From Crocinitomicaceae bacterium (GTDB lineage Bacteria; Bacteroidota; Bacteroidia; Flavobacteriales_D; Crocinitomicaceae), in contig JADJEU010000020.1 of the NCBI GenBank assembly GCA_016709005.1, positions 1 to 64,000 of the forward strand: a DNA stretch of 64,000 nt, given 5' to 3'. A program made the position numbers and the translations under genes. Shown here one piece after another: positions 1 to 6,387 of this stretch; position 1 is the stretch's first letter; every line of letters begins with the position of its first letter. The notes beneath the pieces were generated by a model. That model was given only the letters and a program-made list of their open reading frames with translations. It had not been told where the DNA came from and ran no database searches.

Positions 1-37
1 AGTAATGGAAGGACGACCCAACCGACAACAATAGAGA

Positions 38-835
38 ATGAGAAAAACGACATTTAAAATATCAAAAATGGACTGCCCATCCGAAGAGCAAATGATACGG
101 ATGAAACTTGCCGACTTGACAAACATCAACTCGTTGGACTTTGATATACCTAACAGACAACTGACCGTTTTTCACACAGAAAACCATGACCAAATTTTTC
201 AGCGACTTGACAACTTAAAATTTGATACTTCTCTTATTGATAGCGTTTCGGCAGACAATTACATTGCAACAACCGACAACACTGACCGTGAGAAAAAATT
301 GCTTTGGCAAGTTTTAGCCATAAACTTTTTCTTTTTTGCACTTGAACTTACGACAGGTTTTATTTCAAACTCAATGGGACTTGTAGCCGACAGTTTGGAT
401 ATGCTTGCCGACAGTATTGTTTACGGACTTGCACTTTTTGCAGTCGGTGGGACAATGACCCGAAAAAAGAACATTGCAAAATCGGCAGGTTATTTTCAGT
501 TGACACTTGCCGTTGTCGGTTTCATAGAAGTAGTCAGACGATTTGTTGGAACTGAAACTATTCCAGCATTTCAGACAATGATAATTATTTCAATTTTTGC
601 ACTTATTGGTAACGGACTTTGTTTGTATCTACTGCAAAAAAGTAAAAGCAAAGAAGCACATATGCAAGCCAGTATGATTTTCACATCTAATGACGTAATT
701 GTAAACCTTGGTGTAATTGTCGCAGGCGGACTTGTTTACTTTACAAACTCAAAATATCCTGACCTTATCGTTGGGACAATTGTATTTTTCATCGTTGGAC
801 AAGGAGCATTTAAAATTCTAAAACTATCAAAATGA
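38..835 (+). CDS. CDF-type cation transporter with degenerate HMA-like N-terminus
   Basis: The 265-residue product is an inner-membrane cation efflux protein of the CDF type, expected to export divalent metal against protons. Residues 1-85 resemble a heavy-metal-associated domain: MDCPSEEQ sits where a metal-binding loop would be but has only one Cys. Residues from about 90 form four to six hydrophobic helices. The helix ending SMGLVADSLDMLADS carries the family Asp pattern, and a second polar motif, FTSNDVIVN, lies near residue 225. The C-terminal cytoplasmic domain of full-length CDF proteins is absent. The gene is alone in its cassette, with an attC-like site 20 bases after the stop. GAC and AAC codons look more frequent than in the core genes. 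The substrate is not predictable. Family call is fairly sure. Confidence 0.8.
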   Translation: MRKTTFKISKMDCPSEEQMIRMKLADLTNINSLDFDIPNRQLTVFHTENHDQIFQRLDNLKFDTSLIDSVSADNYIATTDNTDREKKLLWQVLAINFFFFALELTTGFISNSMGLVADSLDMLADSIVYGLALFAVGGTMTRKKNIAKSAGYFQLTLAVVGFIEVVRRFVGTETIPAFQTMIIISIFALIGNGLCLYLLQKSKSKEAHMQASMIFTSNDVIVNLGVIVAGGLVYFTNSKYPDLIVGTIVFFIVGQGAFKILKLSK

Positions 836-857
836 CGGACGAAAGAAGAACCACTAC

Positions 858-988
858 TGCTAACAGCGGTTTGGCAAAAGGCGGGGTTTCGTGCTTCGTA
901 GAAACATTTGTGCAAGGTTCAACATTTGTGCTTCGTATGAACTTTAGTGCTAAAAATCCCACTCTTCGCCAAGCCGCAAAACGTTAGT
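858..988 (+). repeat. attC-like recombination site A (long form)
   Basis: The left arm is GCTAAC (859-864), spacer A, then GCGGTTTGGC (866-875). The right arm is GCCAAGCCGC (968-977), spacer AAAAC, then GTTAG (983-987). The arms pair as R''-L''/L'-R' with one extra unpaired stretch, which is the attC layout. The about 90-base centre has two GTGCTTCGTA blocks and is shared with site C. It sits directly after the transporter gene and in the same orientation as the other sites. Confidence 0.8.
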
Positions 989-1000
989 TGCCATTTTAAA

Positions 1001-1596
1001 ATGCAAAGACAATTTCTCATATGGACAGTTTTTCTCGCTTCAACAATTCTGATTTGCTGTGAGGATACGTCACAGGCAATAGGCACCTCACAAACACCCG
1101 ACTCTCCTATAATTCCATGCATTCAACTACCTTTTAAAATTCGCTGCGACAGCTTTCCAGGAGTTCATGACTCAATCAATTTCACAACACCGCCACCAAA
1201 ATATTTAATCGAGGACACTTCTACTTTCTTCGGGTATATAGTTAAGGGTAATCTGATAGTTTTAATAAAAATAAAAGGAATAATCAATCACCGATACTCT
1301 ATACTTTAGACAAAGAACGTGAAATGCTTGACTCCTTAGCACTCTTCGATAAGCCCTGCTATAGTTACATTTCTACTGTAAAAAAATTCGGAGTAGACAG
1401 CGATTACCTACCTTGGATTGAAATTACAAAAGACTTGACCGTTATTCGGACAGACACTTCGTATAAACATAGACTTGAACAGGTTGAATGCGTTCCTCCG
1501 AGAGGTAGCATGTGTCCAAGCTTCGTTACTGATACACTAATCATGGTTGACAAATTTATCATAGACAACAATCGACAAATCACCAAGGCAAAATAA
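1001..1596 (+). pseudogene. Secreted or lipoprotein-like cassette gene, frameshifted
   Basis: The ATG at 1001 begins a hydrophobic signal segment (FLIWTVFLASTILICC) typical of an exported protein, followed by a Pro/Cys-containing region to about residue 85. That frame runs out at 1309, while the next frame is open from 1252 and continues with a convincing sequence (LYTLDKERE, then CYSYISTVKKFG) to a stop at 1596. One indel between 1252 and 1309, in an A-rich stretch, would restore a protein of about 198 residues. I do not recognise the family. The gene fills the cassette between sites A and B and starts 14 bases after the R' core of site A. The break may be a sequencing error or real decay. 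Confidence 0.65.
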
Positions 1597-1602
1597 ACAG
1601 CA

Positions 1603-1676
1603 ACTAACAGCAAATAAGCGCAAGCGGAAGACGCCCAATGTCTTGGGCCGCCTGCGCCTATTTGCCAACCGTTACC
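1603..1676 (+). repeat. attC-like recombination site B (short form)
   Basis: A 74-base site: ACTAAC (1603-1608), spacer A, then an 18-bp arm starting GCAAATAAGCG at 1610; the matching arm ends CGCCTATTTGC (1656-1665), followed by CAACC and GTTACC (1671-1676). The arms pair over 18 positions with two mismatches. The centre carries a second perfect hairpin, GCCCAA-TGTC-TTGGGC (1633-1648). It has the same short architecture as site E. Confidence 0.8.
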
Positions 1677-1985
1677 AGCAAGCGTAGAAAGACCAACCAG
1701 ACCTCCAACAAACAACCAAAAAACGGCAGACAATTTCTCTGTAACTTGACACAAACCGACCTGACTTTACCGACACTCAAGCCGACCCAAATGGGTTTAA
1801 AAATTTTCCCACCGCACATTTTAAAAAATAATTTTAGCCAGCCGCACATCGGCACATTTGCAAAACCGCACAAGCCGACACACAACCCAAGTTTTGCAAA
1901 AGAGCCAATCCCCCACCCTTATAAGATTTTTATCTCGTTGAATATCAATGATGTAAAATATTCTGTAAAAAATCTTAGAAATAAT
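1677..1985. repeat. Non-coding left end of the large cassette with structured repeat copy 1
   Basis: No gene is supported here; the open frames across it are low-complexity. A hairpin spans 1857-1900, with TTTGCAAAAC (1857-1866) pairing perfectly with GTTTTGCAAA (1891-1900) around a 24-base loop. A related hairpin lies at 5180-5222. Two blocks upstream (1793-1807 and 1818-1835) recur as exact inverted copies at 5278-5292 and 5247-5264, so the gene cluster of this cassette is flanked by inverted blocks and direct hairpins. Confidence 0.65.
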
Positions 1986-2015
1986 TTGTATAGTTAGGAT
2001 TCCTTACTATATTTG
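1986..2015 (+). promoter_or_regulatory. Promoter with overlapping dyad operator, copy 1
   Basis: A TTG at 1986-1988 and TATATTTG at 2008-2015 are 19 bases apart, which matches the Bacteroidota -33/-7 promoter. Between them lies the dyad TTAGGATTCCTTA (1994-2006), extended outward by TATAG/CTATA. A repressor bound here would block polymerase. The same dyad appears at 2309 and 3419. Confidence 0.65.
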
Positions 2016-2056
2016 CGGCGGCAATAATGCCAAACAACAATAAAATACATAAAAAA

Positions 2057-2290
2057 ATGGCAAAATCAATTTTCTATCACGCAGGATGTCCTGTATGTGT
2101 GAGTGCAGAGCACGACATCGTTAACCTAATTGGAGCAACTAATGTAGAAATCGTTCACATTGGCGAAGACCGCAACCGCATTGCAGAAGCCGAAAAGGCA
2201 GGTGTAAAATCTGTTCCAGCATTGCTAACACCAAACGGTAATGTGTTACACATCAACTTTGGTGCATCTATGACCGATGTAAAAGGTTAA
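2057..2290 (+). CDS. Small thioredoxin/glutaredoxin-fold protein
   Basis: The 77-residue product has a thioredoxin-fold pattern: a first strand, IFYHAGC, then the redox motif CPVC at residues 10-13, and the cis-Pro signature SVPALLTP near residue 55. No signal peptide is seen, so it should act in the cytoplasm as a disulfide or metal-relay protein. I chose the ATG at 2057 because the sequence then begins directly with the first beta-strand; an in-frame ATG at 2027 adds ten Asn/Lys-rich residues. It is the first gene behind the dyad-bearing promoter and probably belongs to the same regulon as the DUF2024 and MarR genes downstream. Confidence 0.75.
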   Translation: MAKSIFYHAGCPVCVSAEHDIVNLIGATNVEIVHIGEDRNRIAEAEKAGVKSVPALLTPNGNVLHINFGASMTDVKG

Positions 2291-2306
2291 AAAATTTCAC
2301 CCAACA

Positions 2307-2330
2307 AGTTAGGAGTCCTAATTTTATTTG
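2307..2330 (+). promoter_or_regulatory. Dyad operator/promoter, copy 2
   Basis: The perfect inverted repeat TTAGGA-G-TCCTAA occupies 2309-2321. It is followed by TTTATTTG (2323-2330), one base off the TAnnTTTG consensus. It lies upstream of the exported-protein gene that starts at 2371. Spacing and sequence match the copies at 1994 and 3419. Confidence 0.6.
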
Positions 2331-2370
2331 GGGCTTCTGACTTTATTTCAAACAATTAAATTTTAAAAAA

Positions 2371-3107
2371 ATGAAACAAATATTTCTTCTTCTCGGACTT
2401 TCTCTTTTCGCAGTTCAAAGCTTTGCTTGCGACAAATGCGGTAACTACAACAATGATGATTTCCAAATCAAAAAGTAAGCGTAAAACACTCACCTGAAAT
2501 TGGTGCAACCATTTGGGAAATTACCGTAAAAGGAACGGCAGGAAAAACCACGCCAACACCAGTAGGTCAACTCAATGGAGCACCTGTTTTGGGGTACGTT
2601 TTCCCAACTTCCTTGAAGCCAACTGATGTTGGATTTGGCGATACTGAAGGAATCGTGGCTTTAGCCCTTACTTCACATCCTGATTTTGACGACACTCCTC
2701 TTTGGGATGAAAATTCAGACCGCAATTTTGCCAATGACGGAATTGTTTGGCATCCGCATTGGGTAATCTTAACAGAAGACAAGCGAGTTGAAGGTGGCTT
2801 AGCTGTAAAACAATTCGACCCAAAAGACACAACAGTCGTTTCACCTCCAACTAACCCTGGAATGCCAATGTATATGGATTCCCCCGGCTTTCAGGTTATC
2901 ACAAAAGGAAATACAATAAGAGTAGTTGTTCCCGATTATCGAATAAACAACAAAACGGATTTTTCCTTTGACGGTGTTGCAGCCTTTATGCAAGTAAATA
3001 CAGGCGGTGATGGTGGACACGGTGGCGGAGACAAACCAATGCTTGGCGTTTACAAAGTGTATTCGGTAGCTAGTGGTAATTTATCCTTACCATACAAAGT
3101 AAAATAA
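2371..3107 (+). pseudogene. Exported protein of unknown function, single-base frameshift
   Basis: The ATG at 2371 opens with a clear signal peptide (residues 1-19, ending QSFA) and a CDKC motif, but the frame stops at 2476. Adding one base to the A-run at 2470-2474 joins it to a long downstream frame ending at 3107, giving about 245 residues. The mature part has a Trp-rich core (IGATIWEITVKG, then DGIVWHPHWVILTEDKRVEGG) and a Gly/His-rich stretch, GGDGGHGGGD, near the C-terminus. I do not recognise a named domain; a periplasmic role is inferred from the signal peptide. It has its own copy of the dyad promoter. The fault is exactly one missing A in a homopolymer. Confidence 0.65.
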
Positions 3108-3116
3108 CACAAGAAA

Positions 3117-3363
3117 ATGGAAATTTCAGTTTACGATACGGTCTTTAAAAAAGAAGATGGAACGCTACTTAAATTTGACATACTTGTTCCATCAAGTTTT
3201 ACTGACTTAGAGAAAATTTACGAGTTCGGTAATTCCTTTTAAAAGCTGAAAATATTAGTGCCACTAACCTCATAAGTGCTGATGAATGTGCTTTTGTCAT
3301 ATAGAAGTAGCTACTAAAGCGATTGAAAATGATATAAGGCAAAAGGGGTATTCAATTTTTTAA
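3117..3363 (+). pseudogene. DUF2024-family gene, broken by two homopolymer indels
   Basis: The N-terminus (MEISVYDTVFKKEDGTLLKF) matches the start of DUF2024 proteins, which are small cytoplasmic proteins of unknown function. The frame stops at 3241, but a single extra T in the run at about 3236-3240 restores FLKAENISATNLISADECAF. A second extra T near 3292 restores the conserved CHIE motif and leads to a stop at 3361. Corrected, it would be about 82 residues. It follows the exported-protein gene by nine bases and is a divergent paralogue of the DUF2024 gene at 3459. Confidence 0.6.
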
Positions 3364-3408
3364 GCACTGGGGATTCGAACCTTTAGTAAAATAAGCCAAC
3401 TAATTTTG

Positions 3409-3446
3409 CCTTGTAAAGTTAGGAATCCTATCTTTACAAGGTTTTT
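3409..3446 (+). promoter_or_regulatory. Dyad operator/promoter copy 3, embedded in a terminator-like hairpin
   Basis: TTAGGAATCCTAT (3419-3431) is the loop of a perfect 10-bp stem, CCTTGTAAAG (3409-3418) with CTTTACAAGG (3432-3441), followed by five T residues. TATCTTTA (3429-3436) resembles the -7 box, with TTG at 3406-3408 at 20 bases. The element may end the upstream transcript and start the next one. Confidence 0.55.
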
Positions 3447-3458
3447 ATTCTCAACAAA

Positions 3459-3808
3459 ATGAAACAAATAAACATATTGATTGCCATTGTCCTGTTACTA
3501 GGAATAACAACAATGGCACAATCAAACATCAAAACAGAAATAAAAATGAAAGTAGCAGTTTGGGACACCTATGTAACAAAAAAGATGGTAGCATAATGCA
3601 CTTCGACATTATTGCACCCGAAGAAATTAAAGATACTACCATAATTTACGGTTATGGTAGAGAATATTTAAAAACCAAAGGACAAGAAGGTCAACCCTTA
3701 ACATCAAAAGAATGTAGATTCTGCCACATCGAAACAGTGCGACCCCTATGGGAAGCTGAAATCAAACAAAAAGGGTATTTCATTATTGAAATGGAAAACT
3801 GTAAATGA
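3459..3808 (+). pseudogene. DUF2024 protein with N-terminal signal peptide, one frameshift
   Basis: From the ATG at 3459 the frame encodes a hydrophobic leader (INILIAIVLLLGITTMAQ) and runs in frame into MKVAVWDTYVTKK at 3546, the usual start of DUF2024 proteins. A missing A in the run near 3578 shifts the frame; the rest is open in the next frame from 3560 and holds MHFDII, the ECRFCHIE motif and a KGYFIIEME end. Corrected length is about 117 residues. A leader on this family is unusual, so the true start could be 3546, with a separate short peptide upstream. The stop overlaps the MarR start codon (ATGA), which argues for translational coupling. Confidence 0.65.
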
Positions 3809-4443
3809 AGAAAGTCATCACAAACCGAATGGACATTATGAAGAAATCATCTTTTCACTTAACGGAGCAAAACCAAAAAATTGAAAGTCGCATTGTTGTG
3901 GCTTTGGAACGAATTTCTGAAGCATTCAGAGTATTACTTTGGAATGAAAGCAAAGAAAACTCATTAAGTCCGATACAAATTCAAATTTTAATTTTCATAT
4001 ACTTCCATTCGCTGGAAAAGTGTAAAGTAGGATATTTGGCTGATGAGTTCAATATGACAAAAGCTACAATAAGCGATAGCGTAAAAATTTTGCTTTCAAA
4101 AGAATTAGTAAGCAAGGAGACTGACCCCATTGATACTAGGAGTTTTTCGCTATCACTCACAAACGAAGGAAAAAAAATAGCAAAGAAGGCATCATTATTT
4201 GCTTCATCAATAGAACAACCCATTGAAAAACTGACACAGGAACAAAAAACAATAATGCTTAATGGATTGCTGAAATTGATTTATGACCTAAACAAATCAG
4301 GCATCATCACTATTCAAAGAATGTGTTTTACTTGCTCTAACTATCAACTTGAAAAAGGTGTTCACTACTGCAAACTTTTGAAAAGTCAACTTGCCGAAAA
4401 CGAATTGAGAATAGATTGTCCGGAACACAAATTGCAGCTATGA
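3805..4443 (+). CDS. MarR-family winged-helix regulator with cysteine-rich C-terminus
   Basis: The 212-residue product has a MarR-type winged helix at about residues 20-155: a helix pair, the recognition region FNMTKATISDSVKIL and a wing containing DPIDTRSFSL. The last 40 residues add CFTC, then a single Cys, then DCPEH, four cysteines that could bind a metal or iron-sulfur cluster or sense redox state. Its start overlaps the DUF2024 stop and its stop overlaps the yggS-like start (ATGA both times), so these genes form one transcript. It is the natural candidate to bind the three TTAGGA-N-TCCTAA dyads in this cassette. That binding is inferred from symmetry and proximity only. Confidence 0.75.
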   Translation: MKKVITNRMDIMKKSSFHLTEQNQKIESRIVVALERISEAFRVLLWNESKENSLSPIQIQILIFIYFHSLEKCKVGYLADEFNMTKATISDSVKILLSKELVSKETDPIDTRSFSLSLTNEGKKIAKKASLFASSIEQPIEKLTQEQKTIMLNGLLKLIYDLNKSGIITIQRMCFTCSNYQLEKGVHYCKLLKSQLAENELRIDCPEHKLQL

Positions 4444-5174
4444 GTTTAATTGTTGAAAATTTAGCCAATATTAAACTACGAATAAAAAATGCAGCCGAAT
4501 TTTCAGGCAGAAACTTCAATGATATTAAACTTCTATTAGCAACTAAAACAGTTTCGGCTCAAAATATTATTACAGCAATTGAAACAGGAGAAACCTTAAT
4601 TGGAGAGAATAAAATACAAGAGCTAAAAGATAAATATGAAGAACTGAAAAATACACCACACCAAACCCATTTCATAGGACATCTTCAAACCAACAAAATC
4701 AAGGAAGTTATAAAATATGCTGACTGCATACAATCGATTGACAGAATTGAATTAGCTGAAAAATTGCAAAAGAGATTGGAATTTGAAAATAGAACCTTGG
4801 ATGTTTTTATCCAAGTTAACACCTCTTATGAAGCAAGTAAGTTTGGTGTTTCACCCGAAAATACTTTGACTTTTGCTCAACAAGTTAAACAACTTGACAG
4901 ACTAAATATTAAAGGTTTAATGACCATCGGACTTTTTTCTGCGGAAACAGAAAAAGTTCGCAAGTGCTTTCAATTACTAAAGAACATTCAGATACGAATG
5001 TTAGAAAAAGACTTACCTGTTTACGATTTATCAATGGGAATGAGTAACGATTTAGAAACAGCCATTGAAGAAGGCACAACGATTATTCGTGTTGGAACTG
5101 CAATATTTGGCAGACGACCTTATCCAGACAGCTATTATTGGAATGACAACAAAGAAGCCAACCCACAGTTGTAA
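4440..5174 (+). CDS. YggS-type PLP-binding protein (PLPBP family)
   Basis: This is a 244-residue alanine-racemase-like TIM-barrel protein that binds pyridoxal phosphate and is linked to vitamin B6 and amino-acid homeostasis rather than a known reaction. LLATKTVS near residue 34 carries the PLP lysine. THFIGHLQTNKIKEV, SIDR, GLMTIG and the phosphate-binding LSMGMSNDLETAI are all in family order. The start at 4440 overlaps the marR-like stop; an earlier in-frame ATG at 4416 would lie within marR. Since such a protein usually also exists in the core genome, this is probably a cassette-borne extra copy. A structured repeat begins six bases after the stop. Confidence 0.88.
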   Translation: MSLIVENLANIKLRIKNAAEFSGRNFNDIKLLLATKTVSAQNIITAIETGETLIGENKIQELKDKYEELKNTPHQTHFIGHLQTNKIKEVIKYADCIQSIDRIELAEKLQKRLEFENRTLDVFIQVNTSYEASKFGVSPENTLTFAQQVKQLDRLNIKGLMTIGLFSAETEKVRKCFQLLKNIQIRMLEKDLPVYDLSMGMSNDLETAIEEGTTIIRVGTAIFGRRPYPDSYYWNDNKEANPQL

Positions 5175-5179
5175 GCACA

Positions 5180-5292
5180 TTTGCAATTCACACAAGCCAA
5201 TGCTCAATCCAAAAATTGCAAAAGAGCTTCCACCTTTCCCGACCGAAAAATTATTTTTTAAAATTTCCTTCCCTTCTAAAATTTTTAAACCC
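5180..5292. repeat. Structured repeat copy 2 at the right end of the large cassette
   Basis: TTTGCAATT (5180-5188) and AATTGCAAA (5214-5222) form a perfect 9-bp stem around a 25-base loop resembling the loop of copy 1 (shared CACAAGCC). The stem differs from copy 1 (AAAAC/GTTTT becomes ATT/AAT) yet stays complementary. The downstream A/T blocks 5247-5264 and 5278-5292 are exact inverted copies of blocks at 1818-1835 and 1793-1807. Confidence 0.65.
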
Positions 5293-5380
5293 GCCAACAC
5301 ACAGCCGACACAAAAGCAGTAAACGGCCAGCAAAACACTTATCAGACCTTATTTCCAAGACACTGAAGACAGAACGCCAG

Positions 5381-5512
5381 CTGGTAACAGCGGTTTGGCG
5401 TAATGGCGGGTGACGTGCTTCGTAGAAACATTTTTGCTATATTTGAAGTGTGTGCTTCGTATGAACATTTGTGGTAAAATCCGCCACTACGCCAAGCCGC
5501 AAAACGTTGTGC
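5381..5512 (+). repeat. attC-like recombination site C (long form)
   Basis: GGTAAC (5383-5388), spacer A, then a 20-bp arm starting GCGGTTTGGCG at 5390; the opposite arm (5481-5500) pairs with it with only two mismatches, followed by AAAAC and GTTGTGC (5506-5512). The centre shares GTGCTTCGTAGAAACATTT and GTGCTTCGTATGAAC with site A. No gene is supported between the YggS stop and this site. Confidence 0.85.
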
Positions 5513-5567
5513 GTCACCTTTGACGACCAGAACGTAACAAAAACTATCTGACAAAAAAAGAAATAAA

Positions 5568-6086
5568 ATGAAACATACTCAACAACATTTAGAAAGTTCT
5601 GCGGACAAAGAATATTACGAAAAACAGATTTTAAAATTAACTGACAATCAAAAAGAGGAATTTGAGAGTTTAGTAATTAGACTTGAAAATGCAGGTGCGA
5701 AAAATCCATTGAGTTGGGCTAATAGCGAAGTGAATGAAAAAATCCCACAATTTGGACGTTTTCTTATGTTAAAATCTTTGTTTGACATTGCCAAATCAAC
5801 AGAAGACAATATTTCAATGGCAGGAGATTTTGACGATGACTTTGAAGAAAAATTGGACGAAATAAAAGACAAAATTGGTGAAGAAAAATTATTTGACTTT
5901 CTAACTTCTTATTCAAAGGGCATTATTTACAATCTCATAGAATTATTAGACGAAGGAAACCGAGAAATTGACCGTGACAAAATCAGTTGGACACTTATAA
6001 AAACTGACGAGAATTTTGAGCCGACTGGACAAATAATTCAAGGACTTCACGAAGATTTTTTAGAATTTGAATACGAAATAAAATAA
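5568..6086 (+). CDS. Acidic alpha-helical protein of unknown function
   Basis: The 172-residue product has no signal peptide or membrane segment and is rich in Glu, Asp and Lys with helical periodicity, including an Asp-rich stretch, DFDDDFEEKLDEIKDKIGEE, near residue 90. It looks like a soluble cytoplasmic protein. I do not recognise a family. It is the only gene in the cassette between sites C and D; the R'' core of site D begins only 7 bases after its stop, which is typical of cassette packing. An A-rich stretch before the ATG is the only translation signal. Confidence 0.6.
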   Translation: MKHTQQHLESSADKEYYEKQILKLTDNQKEEFESLVIRLENAGAKNPLSWANSEVNEKIPQFGRFLMLKSLFDIAKSTEDNISMAGDFDDDFEEKLDEIKDKIGEEKLFDFLTSYSKGIIYNLIELLDEGNREIDRDKISWTLIKTDENFEPTGQIIQGLHEDFLEFEYEIK

Positions 6087-6092
6087 GGAGAA

Positions 6093-6226
6093 CGCACAAC
6101 AAGGGTTTTGCGTCAGGCGGGCTGAAGTGCAAAATTCAACGGCAGTTTTTCAATTAAACTTTAGTAATAATACCAGCTTTTGTGCTTCGATTTCCCGCCC
6201 GAACGCAAAGCCCCAAAACGTTGTGA
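6093..6226 (+). repeat. attC-like recombination site D (long form)
   Basis: GCACAAC (6094-6100), then AGGGTTTTGCGTCAGGCGGG; the opposite arm from 6194 contains CCCGCCCGAACGCAAAGCCCC, then AAAAC and GTTGTGA (6220-6226). The outer CACAAC/GTTGTG cores are fully complementary. The central sequence differs from sites A and C except for a GTGCTTCG block. Confidence 0.8.
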
Positions 6227-6387
6227 GTAATTACCTGAAGACTTGAATAAGAGTTAAAACCAGCCGTTTTGAGACAAAAGTGTAAATTAGAACTCTAAAT
6301 TCAGGAAGGCAAGAAATTCCAACAGCGGGAGAAAAGGTGACCTGAACACTCCCAAAATCAAAGTAAGGCAAAAAAAAATGAAATATT

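Noticed and set aside
1638..1997. A 119-codon plus-strand frame and overlapping minus-strand frame in the left end of the large cassette
   Set aside because: Low-complexity Pro/Lys/Thr sequence over the structured repeat, no start signal and no recognisable domain; the region is non-coding.
3366..3378. GGGGATTCGAACC looks like the T arm of a tRNA
   Set aside because: No acceptor, D or anticodon arm can be folded on either strand around it.
5065..5413. Short plus and minus frames (85, 65 and 93 codons) across the yggS-like end and repeat copy 2
   Set aside because: They run through the hairpin repeat, site C or the YggS frame and lack protein-like composition.
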